From Ypsolopha sequella (lineage: Eukaryota; Arthropoda; Insecta; Lepidoptera; Ypsolophidae), in assembly GCA_934047225.1 (NCBI GenBank), contig OW203986.1, positions 30,135,221 through 30,199,220 on the forward strand: a DNA stretch of 64,000 nt, written 5' to 3'. Both the position numbers and the translations under genes were made by a program. The notes below the pieces were generated by a model that saw nothing but the letters and a program-made list of their open reading frames with translations, did no database searches and had not been told where the DNA came from. This document shows, piece by piece, positions 10,239 through 21,728 of the stretch; within the stretch, counting starts at the first letter, position 1, and each line of letters begins with the position of its first letter.

Positions 10239-10505
10239 TACAACGTGTAACAGAAAGGTGTAACCATATTTGAAGAGCTTATTCATTCAATGGTATAGAA
10301 CAACTTTTACTATGGAGCCAACCCGGAAATCTCAAAAAAAAATCTGCCTTTCCATACATTTCAGCCGAGCGGCATTGCATTTTTCTATGAAACAGTAAAT
10401 TTTTTTTTCGATATACAGGGTTTGTTCCATAGTAAAAGTTGTTCTATACCATTGACTGAATAAGCTGTTCAAATATGGTTACACCTTTCTGTTACACATT
10501 GTATA
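10239..10505. mobile_element. MITE-P foldback element, copy 2
   Basis: Same family as 5556-5825, with both terminal inverted repeats present and TA at both borders. Confidence 0.75.
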
Positions 10506-11267
10506 TTACTTGACAAGAGAAACTTTTTCGTAGTCTCGAAGCCATCAGAATGTAATATTATTAGAAAAACATTTTGATTTCACATCCGAAGAAAATCACT
10601 TCCACAGTACAAAAACAGACCACATTACCTTCCACAAAGCACACGTATATGGGAACTGGGACATTTTGTATGCCCCCGCGCATTGTATCGACTACAAATC
10701 ATTTTCCTTCCTCTACAAAAGAAAATGGCATCTAAAATGTTAACAATAGGGTTTACATCAGTGAGAAAAACATCAAAAGGGATATCGCACCTTTCTATTC
10801 ATTTAATAAAACATGGGTTTTCAAACATTTTATTTTTCGGGCACCTTTTCAAGAATGTATTATATACCTATTTAAGTTTGCCATCAAACTTTCATTCGGA
10901 TCATACCAAAATGGTATTCATTTTGCAGTCTAATTGACAATAAATAAATTCAACTGACGACGACCATTGGTCGAAATATATCTCGAAAATAATTAAGTAA
11001 TACTTTTTTATTTATAATCTGTTTACAATAAATATATCGTGATAATTTCAATTTGGTTTCGGTACAGAATTGGCATTAGATGACAGTTGTCACGACAAAT
11101 AAATAACATAAATGAATAATCGGAATTGCTTTATTTTAATTTGCTTTATAGCAACGCCGCCAAAATATTGGCACTTTATGAAGTAGTTTAACTACTTTCA
11201 ATGAGAAGCAACTAGTTTCATAAATTAGCATACAATATTTGGAACCTTTTTTTAGATTCATATATTA
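10506..11267. other. No gene recognised
   Basis: An 84-codon open frame at 10683-10937 is AT-rich and shows no recognisable motif. It is treated as chance. Confidence 0.35.
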
Positions 11268-12547
11268 ATGAATCATTATTCATATACGGCTAATTCAATT
11301 TGTTGTAACTACATGAGATATTGCCGTATAAAATGTGGTGCTCTTTTGACAAGGTTTTTATATTCCTGGTCATGCTTTAAGAGGTTAGTTAACTGTAAAA
11401 ACTTAGTAGGAGAAATAAAAACTAAATCATGGGACCAATTAACAACTGAAACAGACATTAACAAGGTTACAGATGATTTTATAGCAGAAATAATAGAGCT
11501 TCAAAAAAAAACACACACATATTAAAAAAGTTAGAAGAAGGTTAAAAACAATTAAACCATGGATCACCATGCATACACAAAAAGAGATATAATGCACTTG
11601 AAAAGACCAAACGATGAAAAACTAAAAAAAAAATATAAGAACTACAGAATATTTGCAAGATCGCAACGGAAATAGCTGGAAAGAGACCTTTGCTATGAAA
11701 GTAAACTTAATAAAAATTTAAAAACCCTAGAGCAACATGGAAAATTATAAACAAAGCCACACACTCAGAGACAGTGCAAAAAATACTCAACTTCAATATA
11801 ATGAATATAATGAATATTTCAAGAATGTAGGAGTTTTATTGGCTGAAAATACTATAAATGGTAATGAAGAAACTTGTATGTACTTCTGAAAGAGTTGAAT
11901 TCCCCAAAACTATTTTTCTAAACCCTACAGACGCTATTGAAGTCGAGCGACTATTAAAACAATGAAAAAGCTGCAGTAGTCCTTGATGGGATAGCATTAC
12001 AAATGAGTACCTTAAATAAGTCGGAATTTTTATTGCCAAACCATACATAATTTAATCTGAGTATAGTGACAGGAACTGTCCCTAAGGCATTTAAAAAAGG
12101 TCCTATTTGTCCATGTCCAGTATACAAAAGTGATGATAAAAAAGATATCAAAAACTACCGGCGTATTACTCTACTCCCTGCGTTATCCAAAATACTAGAG
12201 AGGATAATGAAAAACCGGCTATCACTATTTCTCAGCAAACACAATCTTCTCTCAGAAAATCAGTACGGCAAATAAATCCACAAATGATAATGTCATAAAT
12301 AATATTGCAAGTGGATTGGATAGAGGGAAACAAAGCGTAGGGATTTTTCTGGACCTAGTTAAGGCCCTTGACACTGTTTCAATTCTTCTTCTACTCAAAA
12401 AATTAGAGCAGTTTGGTGTCTGAAGTCTTGCTCAAAATTGGTTTAGAAGTTATCTAGAAGAACGTACCCAACAGGTCAAAATTATCTTTGATAAAAGTTA
12501 TGAACTTTTAACTAAATGCAGCGTCCCACAAGACAGTGTGTTGGGAC
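11268..12547 (+). pseudogene. Broken LINE reverse transcriptase, 5' part
   Basis: Fragments in several frames read in order like the region from the endonuclease to the fingers/palm of a non-LTR reverse transcriptase. The first part is a lysine-rich linker (about 11400-11800), followed by the block PVYKSDDKKDIKNYRRITLL with ALSKILERI at about 12120-12210. Then come VGIFLDLVKALDTV at about 12335-12385 and the start of the PQ-SVLGP block just before 12547. Several stops and frame changes make it non-functional. It continues at 15386 after a hAT insertion. The split falls exactly in the conserved LGP-VLF motif of the reverse transcriptase. Confidence 0.7.
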
Positions 12548-12889
12548 CAGAGCTGTCATATGGACCAAATAAAAAGTCCGTAAAAGACCGAAAACGTATA
12601 AAAAGTCCTAAATCATCAAATAGGACTTTTTCAACCGTGAGCGGGTCCGCGGACCACGGACCGATCGGACTTTTTCGGGCTTCGGGTTAGTCCGTTCAGT
12701 CCGTTGGTCCGTTGCTGGTCCGTTGTGTGTAACGAAATGATTATGGATGGTTTTATGCAAGTATAGCATGACAAAATAATGTTATTCGAAGGATGTGATG
12801 ACGAGTTGACGACTAAGAATCGAAATATATGTTTTGCATTCATTCATATTTTCTTCATATTGTTCATACTTAATTTTGACTATATATAT

Positions 12890-13163
12890 ATATACATGGT
12901 GAATTTGTGAACATCGTCCAAATTCATACCTTAGCCTTGGTAAGTGATCAGCATCATGAACCAATAACAATTTTTGTAAAATTCATAAAATTAAATTCCG
13001 ACTTCCCATAGTGATTCACTCAGGACTGGGAGTGAGTTACAATGGGAAGTCGAAATTTCATCATACAAATTTCACAGAAAATGTTATCGATTCATGATGC
13101 TGATCACTTACCAAGCCTCCAGTATGAATTTGGACGATGATCAAAAAGTCACCTTGTATATAA
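12890..13163. mobile_element. Rep-D foldback MITE, copy 1
   Basis: The imperfect inverted halves share CATCGTCCAAATTCATAC and TAAGTGATCAGCATCATG and meet near AGTGATTCACTC. The ends lie in TATATA / GTATATA tracts. Two further copies lie at 26767-27424. Confidence 0.65.
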
Positions 13164-13654
13164 AGCTACAAAACGGTAACTCACTGACTGACTGACTGAC
13201 ATGGTTGTTTAGTTTGAACGAGTCTTTTGACATGGTAGTAATACTAGTAATGTATGAAAACAATGTCAGTTGTCTAATACTGAGTGGGGAAAAACCTTGA
13301 CATTTGACATTTTTTGACATTTGACATGGTTTTTTGACATTTTAGTGAGACGTGTCGTTGTATGGGAGTTTCCAAAAAATTTTCGAGTGAGTAGGCGAGC
13401 CCGAAGGGAGAGCCTACGTACGAGCACGAACGAGCGAGCGAGCGAAGTTCGTAGTGATGCACCTGGGTACTAGGGATGGGAAACATTGACATTTTTGACA
13501 GAACGAGCCCGAAGCGCGAGCGCGAAGCGCGAGCGGGCGAAGTTCGCCGGGATAAGTACGCGAGCGCGAAGCGCGAGCTTGCGCAGTTCCTAGGGATGTC
13601 CTCGATCACTGGGGATGGGAAAAATGGCTTTTTTTTTTAAGGGATGTACCGAAA

Positions 13655-14987
13655 TAAAAATTGTTTTGGCCATATCTTCGGAACGGAAGGTGGTACATCC
13701 CTAGGGGTCGGACCATAGGGTGCCAAAAAAGTTTTTTTTTTTTTTAATGTCAAAACTTTAACCGCCCGTATCTCCTAGACGGCTTGTGTTAGACCCATGT
13801 TGATGGGTGTCTAAGAAAAGGTCTCGCCGAGATCTAGCCCCCCACAGTGTCAAAACTTTAACGGCCCGTATCTCCCAAACGGCTGAAGCTAGACCCATGT
13901 TCATGGTACTCTAAGAAAAGGGCTAGACGAGCTCTAACTGAAAATGAAAAAAAAAAAAAAAAGTCGAAAAAAAAAAATATTTTTGCCAAAACTTTGATCG
14001 GCTATATCTCCCGAACCGTAAGTCCTAGCGAGTTGCGGTTTCGACTTTAGTGATCGGTTTGCCGAGGGCTACCCGACCGCATAAAAAATTTTACATTTGA
14101 CAGGTTTTGACATTTTTTTGACAGGTCCAAAAAAGTGCTCCGATTCGCTTGAAACTCGGTATCAAGGGGAAAATGGGGTCGGTGATTACGAATTCATTGT
14201 TAAATTTGACACTTTTTGACAACCGACAAGGATTTTGACACTTTTTTGAAAAAAATTTGATCGTACATTTCTTCGGATTTAATAACGAGGCCGAAGGCCG
14301 AGCCTTCAAGTGTCTTTCTAGCGAAGCCGAAAAACGAGCATGTGAGGACGGAGAACGCGCCAGCGAGGCCGAGTCCGATCAAATTTTTTTCAAAAAAGTG
14401 TCAAAATCCTTGTCGGTTGTCAAAAAGTGTCAAATTTAACAATGAATTCGTAATCACCGACCCTACTTGCCCCTTGATACCGAGTTTCAAGCGAATCGGA
14501 GCACTTTTTTGGACCTGTCAAAAAAATGTCAAAACCTGTCAAATGTCAAGTTTTTTTATGCGGTCAGGAAGCCCTCGGCAAACCGATCACTTAAGTCGAA
14601 ACCGCAACTCGCTAGGACTTACGGTTTGGTAGATATAGCTGATCAAAGTTTTGGCAAAAATATATATTTTTTTTCGACTTTTTTATTTATTTTTTTATTT
14701 TCAATTAGAGCTCGTCGAGCCCTTTTCTTAGAGTACCATGAACATGGGTCTAGCTTCAGCCGTTTGGGAGATACGGGCCGTTAAAGTTTTGACACTGGGG
14801 GGGGGCTAGATCTCGGCGAGACCTTTTCTTAGACACCCATCAACATGGGTCTAATTCAAGCCGTCTAGGATATACGGGCAGTTAAAGTTTAGACAATAAA
14901 AAAAAAAAAAAAACTTTTTTGGCACCCTATGGTCCGACCCCTAGGGATGTACCACCTTCCGTTCCGAAGATATGGCCAAAACAATTT
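13655..14987. repeat. Very long inverted repeat, arms about 610 bp
   Basis: The arms 13655-14263 and 14376-14987 are reverse complements with few differences, around a spacer of about 112 bp. Landmarks are CTAGGGGTCGGACCATAGGG at about 13701 against its complement at about 14925, and GTCAAAACTTTAAC against GTTAAAGTTTTGAC. Each arm also contains two tandem-like similar blocks around CCCGTATCTCC. No protein is encoded. The short frames within the arms are mirror images of each other. Confidence 0.8.
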
Positions 14988-15385
14988 TTTTTCCAACATA
15001 AAATCGCTTCTATGAAAAGCAAATAAGGTCTTTGCCATTAGACTTATTGTGCTGGACGGAAAATAAAAAAAAGTTGCTAGGGTATGCCATCCTCTTAATC
15101 GAAGTTTTCAGGTATTTCAATATTATTCAATAAAATACACGAAATTTTTTCGACTATTTATCAAATTGTAGCACAGCATTTATTGCATAACTCTATTGAA
15201 GTAATCTAACGGACTGTTTCGGACCAACTCGGACCGGACCGGCTTTTTACCGAAATAGGGCTAGTCCGTTCGGTCCGCTGGAGTTTAGGGCTCACCATAA
15301 AAGTCCATCGGACCAGGTCCGAGTCCTATTTGAACGGACCAACTTAGGGCTTATATTTGGTCCATGTGACAGCTCTGGTTGGGAC

Positions 15386-15710
15386 CTGTGCTGTTTTTTT
15401 ATTTATATAGACTCTTTGGCTAAATTTAAAATTGATGGTTACATTGCATGTTTTGCCGACGACACTGTGCTACCACATGGGAAGTCGCTATGTCAAGAGC
15501 TAATGCTGACATCAAGAAAGTCAAAACTTGGCTAGATAATAACCTGCTAACGTTAAACTGTGACAAGACAAAATTTATGTGTTTCATTCAAATAGATCAC
15601 AGCGTTAATTTGAAGTTAAGAGTCTGTAACTGTGACGAACTTCAGCATACACATTGTACGTGTAAAGGTTTCTTGAAAAGGTTCTTGAAAACTTGAAAAG
15701 GTTTCTCAGG
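15386..15710 (+). pseudogene. Broken LINE reverse transcriptase, 3' part
   Basis: Direct continuation of the reading interrupted at 12547. The sequence CTGTGCTG completes the GPVLF motif, followed by IYIDSLAKFKIDGY and the catalytic FADDT box at about 15450-15465. Next comes KVKTWLDNNLLTLNCDKTKF at about 15517-15575, which matches the thumb region after the YADD box in non-LTR elements. Frame changes show that it is dead. Confidence 0.7.
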
Positions 15711-16918
15711 CTAAATATAGAAGCGCCAAAATTGTGAAATGGTTTCAGGTAAAAACTGTTTTCCATGAAAGGTTAACTGTTTATTTATAGAAAAGTGTAT
15801 TAACTTAGACTTCTTTACATGAATGAAGTCTGTATTTCTCTTTTTTTTATTTCGAGCATAGATAAAAATTATACAACTTCCTAAACTTGGCGTAAAAACG
15901 AGACAATATTCACTATATCCTGACAGCTATTGTAATGGTGTTTAATCAAATTTTGCTCTTTGGGCTGTATAGAGATGTAGTTAGATGTCGCTAGAAAAAA
16001 TTTGTGAAAAAAAAATATGAAGAAAATAAGCTGTTGAGTTTTTACCTAGAAAAATCCAGACGTAAAGGGGCCTTAATTTTTAATTGTCTGACCGGAATTT
16101 TCCTACATGTTGCCAGTAGCCAACTGGATTTCCATGGCGTCCTTCTCTAAAGAATTAGCCTCGCTATTCAGCGAGGCAATGCTGCCAGCCTTCTGGGTAC
16201 ACTACCGAACGACGGTGGTGATCTGGCCAGCATTTTTTATTTATTTTAATAATTTTAAGATTAAATTTACTGCATTTATATTTATAGGCTTAGTCTACTG
16301 ATCTAACTACAATTTATTTTTTTATAAAGTGAAGAAATAATAAATTAGTAAGAAAGTAGTGTCTGTACAATGAATATTTTTGTAAAACTAACTATTGTAA
16401 ACTTTTGTACTGAGGCCAAAACTACAATATTTGTTTTTTTTTGTCTTTCTATCGGTCTGTTATTTTTCTAAATATGGTATACCCGAAACTGTGCGTTCAA
16501 CAACTCACAATAACTGATAATACACTGCACAAGCGAGCCTGATATCCTGCCCGATGTTGGCATTAACATCCGGACCGCATTTCGACACCCCTGCTCCTAA
16601 TGTGACGTCACAATGCAATGACCAGTGATTGGACAATGTAACATCGATTGCGTTCCGTGTCAGCACACAAATATAATGTTAGGGTGCGTTCTTTAATGCA
16701 CCTGGTAGAAGAGAAAAAGCAATTTAGCTGGTCTTATTTGTCGGTTTTTTTAATGTCATCAATATCATCAGCCTGAGTGGCCTCAAACTTGGTGGTTTTG
16801 CCCAAATCACTACACTGGGCAGGCGCATTCAGGAAACGTCTCGGGAAAAAAATAATCACTTTTGTGCTAAAATAAATAATTCTGCCATTAGTGCCGTATT
16901 CGCTACCAAAAATGTCTT
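15711..16918. other. No gene recognised
   Basis: A CRE-like GTGACGTCAC at about 16602-16611 lies in a slightly more GC-rich patch (16540-16660). No exon could be attached to it. Confidence 0.35.
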
Positions 16919-17234
16919 TTCACACCACCTGCTCGACAATGTCCAATTACATATCATGCAACCTCAACGTAAAGTAACACATTATATCTCAAGGGATATA
17001 AAGTTATATGAAAATCCCTAGGGATTAAAGTGATTTAAATTTGGAACGTTAAATTCGTGTGGAAACTCGTGGAAAACAAATGCCCATATGGTTTGTTCGA
17101 AATTCGAACTGGCCACCATAAGCAGAATTCAACAAAAAGAAAAAAAGAGTTTACAAAGAATGTGAAACAAAAGACGGTGTTTGGTGCTGTGTGATTGTCA
17201 ATGAATTTTATTGAATTATTAATGTTGATAAAAA

Positions 17235-17354
17235 ATGTCGAGCGATAGTGATAATGATTCTACTCCAGAGTTTATCAAAACAGACGCTTTAGAGATTATT
17301 AATAATCTTCTACTAATGTGTCTAACATCAATATTCACTTTTGATTTTTATTAA
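17235..17354 (+). pseudogene. Relic start of an element-encoded protein
   Basis: Within the extra segment of this Rep-B copy, ATG opens a 39-codon frame: MSSDSDNDSTPEFIKTDALE, then IINNLLL and an AT-rich end. The acidic start and the following helix look like a real protein N-terminus. The two shorter copies keep the ATG-TCG-AGC but have lost the rest. It may be the remains of the parent element's recombinase or transposase. A Crypton/tyrosine-recombinase type is possible but unproven. Confidence 0.35.
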
Positions 17355-17522
17355 TTACAAAATAAATACGAGTACTTAATTTCTGGGGCTCTGGCTTTTT
17401 ATTGTCTCGCAGAAGGTGTGAAAAGTAGAGTATGCTCCTCTGGAATAAAGCCTGTCTTTGTCTTGGGCAGCTTGAACCTCTCGCTTTACTCAGGACTCTA
17501 TATAACTCCCTCGCTAGGGTAT

Positions 17523-18322
17523 GTGGATGGAAAAGTCGAAAGCAGGGTCTTTGACTTAAGAACTTTGTTTGGACTAGTTAGGAAATAAACATACTAAAAG
17601 TCCTTATCCCTCCGAGTCGAGCCCGAGGGGGGGGGGCACAAAGAAGATCCCGTTTTTTGGTTTTTTGCTTACATCTCAACAACAGCTGGTTCTATAGACT
17701 TGAAATTTTGCATATAGATACCTTATATAGTGAAGGCGTCTACTAAGAAAGGATTTTTCAAAACACACCCCCTAAGGGGGTTAAACAGGTGTCCAAAGTT
17801 TGTATGGGGAAACAAGATTAGTTAGACTATTTTATTCGAGACTTCACAGGAGTACTCTTATCTATAAATGTGTTTCAAGTTTTTTCAGAATTCAACCCCT
17901 AAAAGGGGGAAATGGGGTAAAAATTTTGAAAATCAACATGGGTATCGTTTGAATGGTTTATCGGGTCGCTGATTACGAAAACAACAACGATTTTAAAATC
18001 CAACGTCGTTGACGTGAAAAAGGCTTTGAAATTCGACCATTTTTCGAAGCTCATAGCTAGGCAAAGATTGGAGATAGATAAAAAGTGTGAAAGCTAAAGT
18101 TGTAGAAAATTGTATCAGCTTTCATTGTGTAGTAAAACAAAATTTCGTACAATGCACGGTTTTCGAGATGTAAGCAAAAAACCAAAAAACGGGATCTTCT
18201 TTGTGCCCCCCCCTCCTCGGGCTCGACTCGGAGGGGCAAGGACTTTTAGCATGTTTATCTCCTAACTAGTCCAAACAAAGTTCCTAAGTTAAAGATCCTG
18301 CTTTCGACTTTTCCATCCACAA
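17523..18322. mobile_element. Foldback element inside Rep-B
   Basis: The arms of about 150 bp start TATGTGGATGGAAAAGTCGA and end with the reverse complement. Both arms contain the CCGAGTCGAGCCCGAG block and AACGGGATCTTCTTTGTG. The total is about 800 bp with no coding frame. A 60-codon minus-strand frame runs across the right arm and is not a gene. Confidence 0.7.
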
Positions 18323-18610
18323 ATTATTCGTTGCTTAAGCTATTAGTGCATAATCTACTATTCATTCAAGTGTGTAAAGTACTTTCCCTTAGGAATTATG
18401 ATTTCTAGTTTATGTAATGGAAGAGCTTACAACGGAGAGGTCGGTAATTACTTACATACTTGTCTCTATGAATTATCATTATTATAAGATGTATATATTA
18501 CGGTCAGTGAGAAGTAAGTTTTTGATGTACTCTTACAAAGCAACCGCTGTTTATAATTTGGGTTAATAATAATTCATGGATTATACGAGTACACAATATG
18601 TATATGTACC

Positions 18611-18880
18611 TATACAAGGTGTAACACAAAGGTGTAACCATATTTGAAGAGCGTATTCAGTCATTGATATAGAACAACTTTTAATATGGAACAAACACTG
18701 TATCTCGAAAACAATTATTAACTGTTTCATAGAAAAATGCAATGCCGCTCCGCCGAAATGTATGGAAGAGCAGATTTTTTTTTTGAGATTTCAGGTTTGG
18801 CTCCATAGTAAAAGTTGTTGTATACCATTGACTGAATAAGCTCTTCAAGTATGATTACACCTTTCTGTTACACGTTGTAT
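18611..18880. mobile_element. MITE-P foldback element, copy 3
   Basis: Same family as 5556-5825. Both terminal inverted repeats are present, with small differences at the left end. Confidence 0.75.
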
Positions 18881-19097
18881 GTAAACACAAAAAACAAATA
18901 ATACGATATATTTCGACTCCTTCAATGGAGTCGTCATCACTCGAATACAAATTAAATACCAATACAAATTAAAACATTACTTCCCTTCATACATAATAAT
19001 TCTTCAGACAACTTTTTTTCATAATTTCAGGCAAGGACAACGAAAATCGCTAATATTTCCTAAACTCTGATAAAATTACACTTTAATTTTCTAATCA

Positions 19098-19235
19098 ACA
19101 ATATTTTATATTATTAATAATATTTACAATATTTTATATAAAATATATAAAATATAAACTTATAAAATATATAAAATATAAAATATACAAAATATAAACA
19201 ATATTTTATATTTTATATTATATCTATATAATAGC
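19098..19235. repeat. AT simple-sequence tract
   Basis: Short runs of ATATTTTATA/TATAAAATAT variants immediately precede the satellite. Confidence 0.7.
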
Positions 19236-19245
19236 CTATTGCTGG

Positions 19246-21227
19246 GTTAAATAATAACCTTTGTAAGACATGATACAACCATCAGCTAGTTAAATGATAA
19301 CCTTTGTAAGACATGATACAACCATCAGCTAGTTAAATAATAACCTTTGTATGACATGATACAACCATCAGCTAGTTAAATGATAACCTTTTTAAGACAT
19401 GATACAACCATCAGCTAGTTAAATGATAACCTTTGTAAGACATGATACAACCATCAGCTAGTTAAATAATAACCTTTGTAAGACATGATACAACCATCAG
19501 CTAGTTAAATGATAACCTTTGTACGACATGACACAACCATCAGCTAGTTAAATGATAACCTTTGTAAGACATGATACAACCATCAGCTAGTTAAATGATA
19601 ACCTTTGTAAGACATGATACAACCATCAGCTAGTTAAATGATAACCTTTGTACGTCATGATACAACCATCAGCTAGTTAAATGATAACCTTTGTACGACA
19701 TGATACAACCATCAGCTAGTTAAATGATAACCTTTGTAAGACATGATACAACCATCAGCTATTTAAATGATAACCTTTGTATTACATGATACAACCATCA
19801 GCTAGTTAAATGATAACCTTTGTTAGACATGATACAACCATCAGCTAGTTAAATAATAACCTTTGTAAGACATGATACAACCATCAGCTAGTTAAATGAT
19901 AACCTTTGTAAGACATGATACAACCATCAGCTAGTTAAATGATAACCTTTGTACGACATGATACAACCATCAGCTAGTTAAATGATAACCTTTGTAAGAC
20001 ATGATACAACCATCACCTAGTTAAATGATAACCTTTTTAAGACATGATACAACCATCAGCTAGTTAAATGATAACCTTTGTAAGACATGATACAACCATC
20101 AGCTAGTTAAATAATAACCTTTGTAAGACATGATACAACCATCAGCTAGTTAAATAATAACCTTTGTAAGACATGATACAACCATCAACTAGTTAAATGA
20201 TAACCTTTGTACGACATGATACAACCATCAGCTAGTTAAATGATAAGCTTTGTACGACATGATACAACCATCAGCTAGTTAAATAATAACCTTTGTAAGA
20301 CATGATACAACCATCAACTAGTTAAATGATAATCTTTGTACGACATGATACAACCATCAACTAGTTAAATGATAACCTTTTTAAGACATGATACAACCAT
20401 CAGCTAGTTAAATGATAACCTTTGTACGACATGATACAACCATCAGCTAGTTAAATAATAACCTTTGTAAGACATGATACAACCATCAACTAGTTAAATG
20501 ATAACCTTTGTACGACATGATACAACCATCAGCTAGTTAAATGATAAGCTTTGTACGACATGATACAACCATCAGCTAGTTAAATAATAACCTTTGTAAG
20601 ACATGATACAACCATCAGCTAGTTAAATGATAACCTTTGTAAGACATGATACAACCATCAGCTAGTTAAATGATAACCTTTGTACGACATGATACAACCA
20701 TCAGCTAGTTAAATGATAACCTTTGTACGACATGATACAACCATCAGCTAGTTAAATGATAACCTTTGTAAGACATGATACAACCATCAGCTAGTTAAAT
20801 GATAACCTTTGTAAGACATGATACAACCATCAGCTAGTTAAATGATAACCTTTGTACGACATGATACAACCATCAGCTAGTTAAATGATAACCTTTGTAC
20901 GACATGATACAACCATCAGCTAGTTAAATGATAACCTTTGTACGACATGATACAACCATCAGCTAGTTAAATGATAACCTTTGTACGACATGATACAACC
21001 ATCAGCTAGTTAAATGATAACCTTTGTACGACATGATACAACCATCAGCTAGTTAAATGATAACCTTTGTACGACATGATACAACCATCAGCTAGTTAAA
21101 TGATAACCTTTGTACGACATGATACAACCATCAGCTAGTTAAATGATAACCTTTGTACGACATGATACAACCATCAGCTAGTTAAATGATAACCGTTGTA
21201 AGACATGATACAACCATCAGCTAGTTA
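19246..21227 (+). repeat. 43-bp satellite array, about 46 units
   Basis: Each unit contains GACATGATACAACCATCAGC followed by TAGTTAAATGATAACCTTTG. The spacing is a regular 43 bp over about 1.98 kb. Units differ at a few sites: GTAAGAC or GTACGAC, AAATGA or AAATAA, and a rare AAGCTT version. The rare version at 20242 and 20543 lies exactly seven units apart and its neighbours match, which shows a block duplication. From about 20841 to 21165 nearly all units carry GTACGAC, a sign of recent local expansion. The stop codons within the unit rule out coding. Confidence 0.95.
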
Positions 21228-21277
21228 ATTTAGAATTGTTTGACTCATTGTCACTATTAGGAATAAATATAGACGCT

Positions 21278-21728
21278 CACCTTAAGGCGATATGTAAAAG
21301 TTTTAGCGTCCCTGTTACTCCATATGCGAAAAAACCCTCAGTGCGAGAGGGACGGATTCGTGGAAAAGTAGCAAAAGATCGGTTTTTTATTGATATAAAA
21401 TGTACTAAAGTTGCTATCAAAATTTCGTTTAACCAGGTCCTAGATATCGTTGAAACCCATCTAATAAAATATAATTGGAGTCCATTATGTCATTCTAAAT
21501 TGTTAAACCAGGAGAATTGGTGCCGAAAAAGACCTCACTTCAATAAATATTTCTATCGAGCCGAATTTCTCCAATGTTTCTGTTTTAACAGATCCCTAGA
21601 AAAAGAATCCAAAAATAATATATTTCTTTTTCAAAATAATACATTATTTACTGAAGTAGATATGCACGTTCTTAGTGTCGATTTTTTTTCGTAGCGTTTT
21701 AATTGGAAAAGTCATATCAACAAGATAT
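21278..21728 (+). repeat. Rep-G repeat, copy 1
   Basis: A diverged copy of the sequence at 44838-45256. Shared landmarks are GTTACTCCA, CAGTGCGA-AGGGACGGA and AAACCCATCTAA-TAAA in order. The ends TTAAGGCGATAT and ATATAGCCTCTAA look like imperfect terminal inverted repeats. A 152-codon frame runs through this copy, but the second copy has no matching frame, so it is treated as chance. Confidence 0.55.

Larger units (their letters stand above)
12548..15377. mobile_element. 2.8-kb hAT-type foldback element with 8-bp target duplication
   Basis: The termini are CAGAGCTGTCA and TGACAGCTCTG, an 11-bp perfect terminal inverted repeat that extends imperfectly through ATGGACCAAATA. The direct repeat GTTGGGAC flanks it exactly (12540-12547 and 15378-15385). 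An 8-bp duplication and a CAG-type end are hallmarks of the hAT superfamily. The sub-terminal zones are full of short AGTCC/GGACT motifs in both orientations (12575-12730 and 15208-15345), as expected of transposase binding sites. No transposase frame is present. The inside holds a Rep-D MITE (12890-13163), a GAAGCGCGAGCG-rich patch (13400-13580) and a very long palindrome (13655-14987). It splits a LINE reverse transcriptase gene. Confidence 0.85.
16919..18361 (+). mobile_element. Rep-B element, longest copy, interrupted
   Basis: Same family as 6727-7267. It contains about 140 bp (17244-17385) that are absent from the other two copies, where TCGAGC joins directly to TTTTTATTG. It is split near 17520 by the foldback at 17523-18322, after which the family end (TTAGTGCATAATCTACTA) follows. 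Confidence 0.7.

Noticed and set aside
14091..14632. Overlapping short frames on both strands
   Set aside because: They mirror each other across the long palindrome and carry no protein features.
19246..21227. CRISPR-like regular array
   Set aside because: Units are contiguous with a 43-bp period and no unique spacers, in a eukaryotic context. It is a satellite.
21236..21694. 152-codon open frame after the satellite
   Set aside because: It lies in a diverged repeat whose second copy has no matching frame, and no domain is recognisable.
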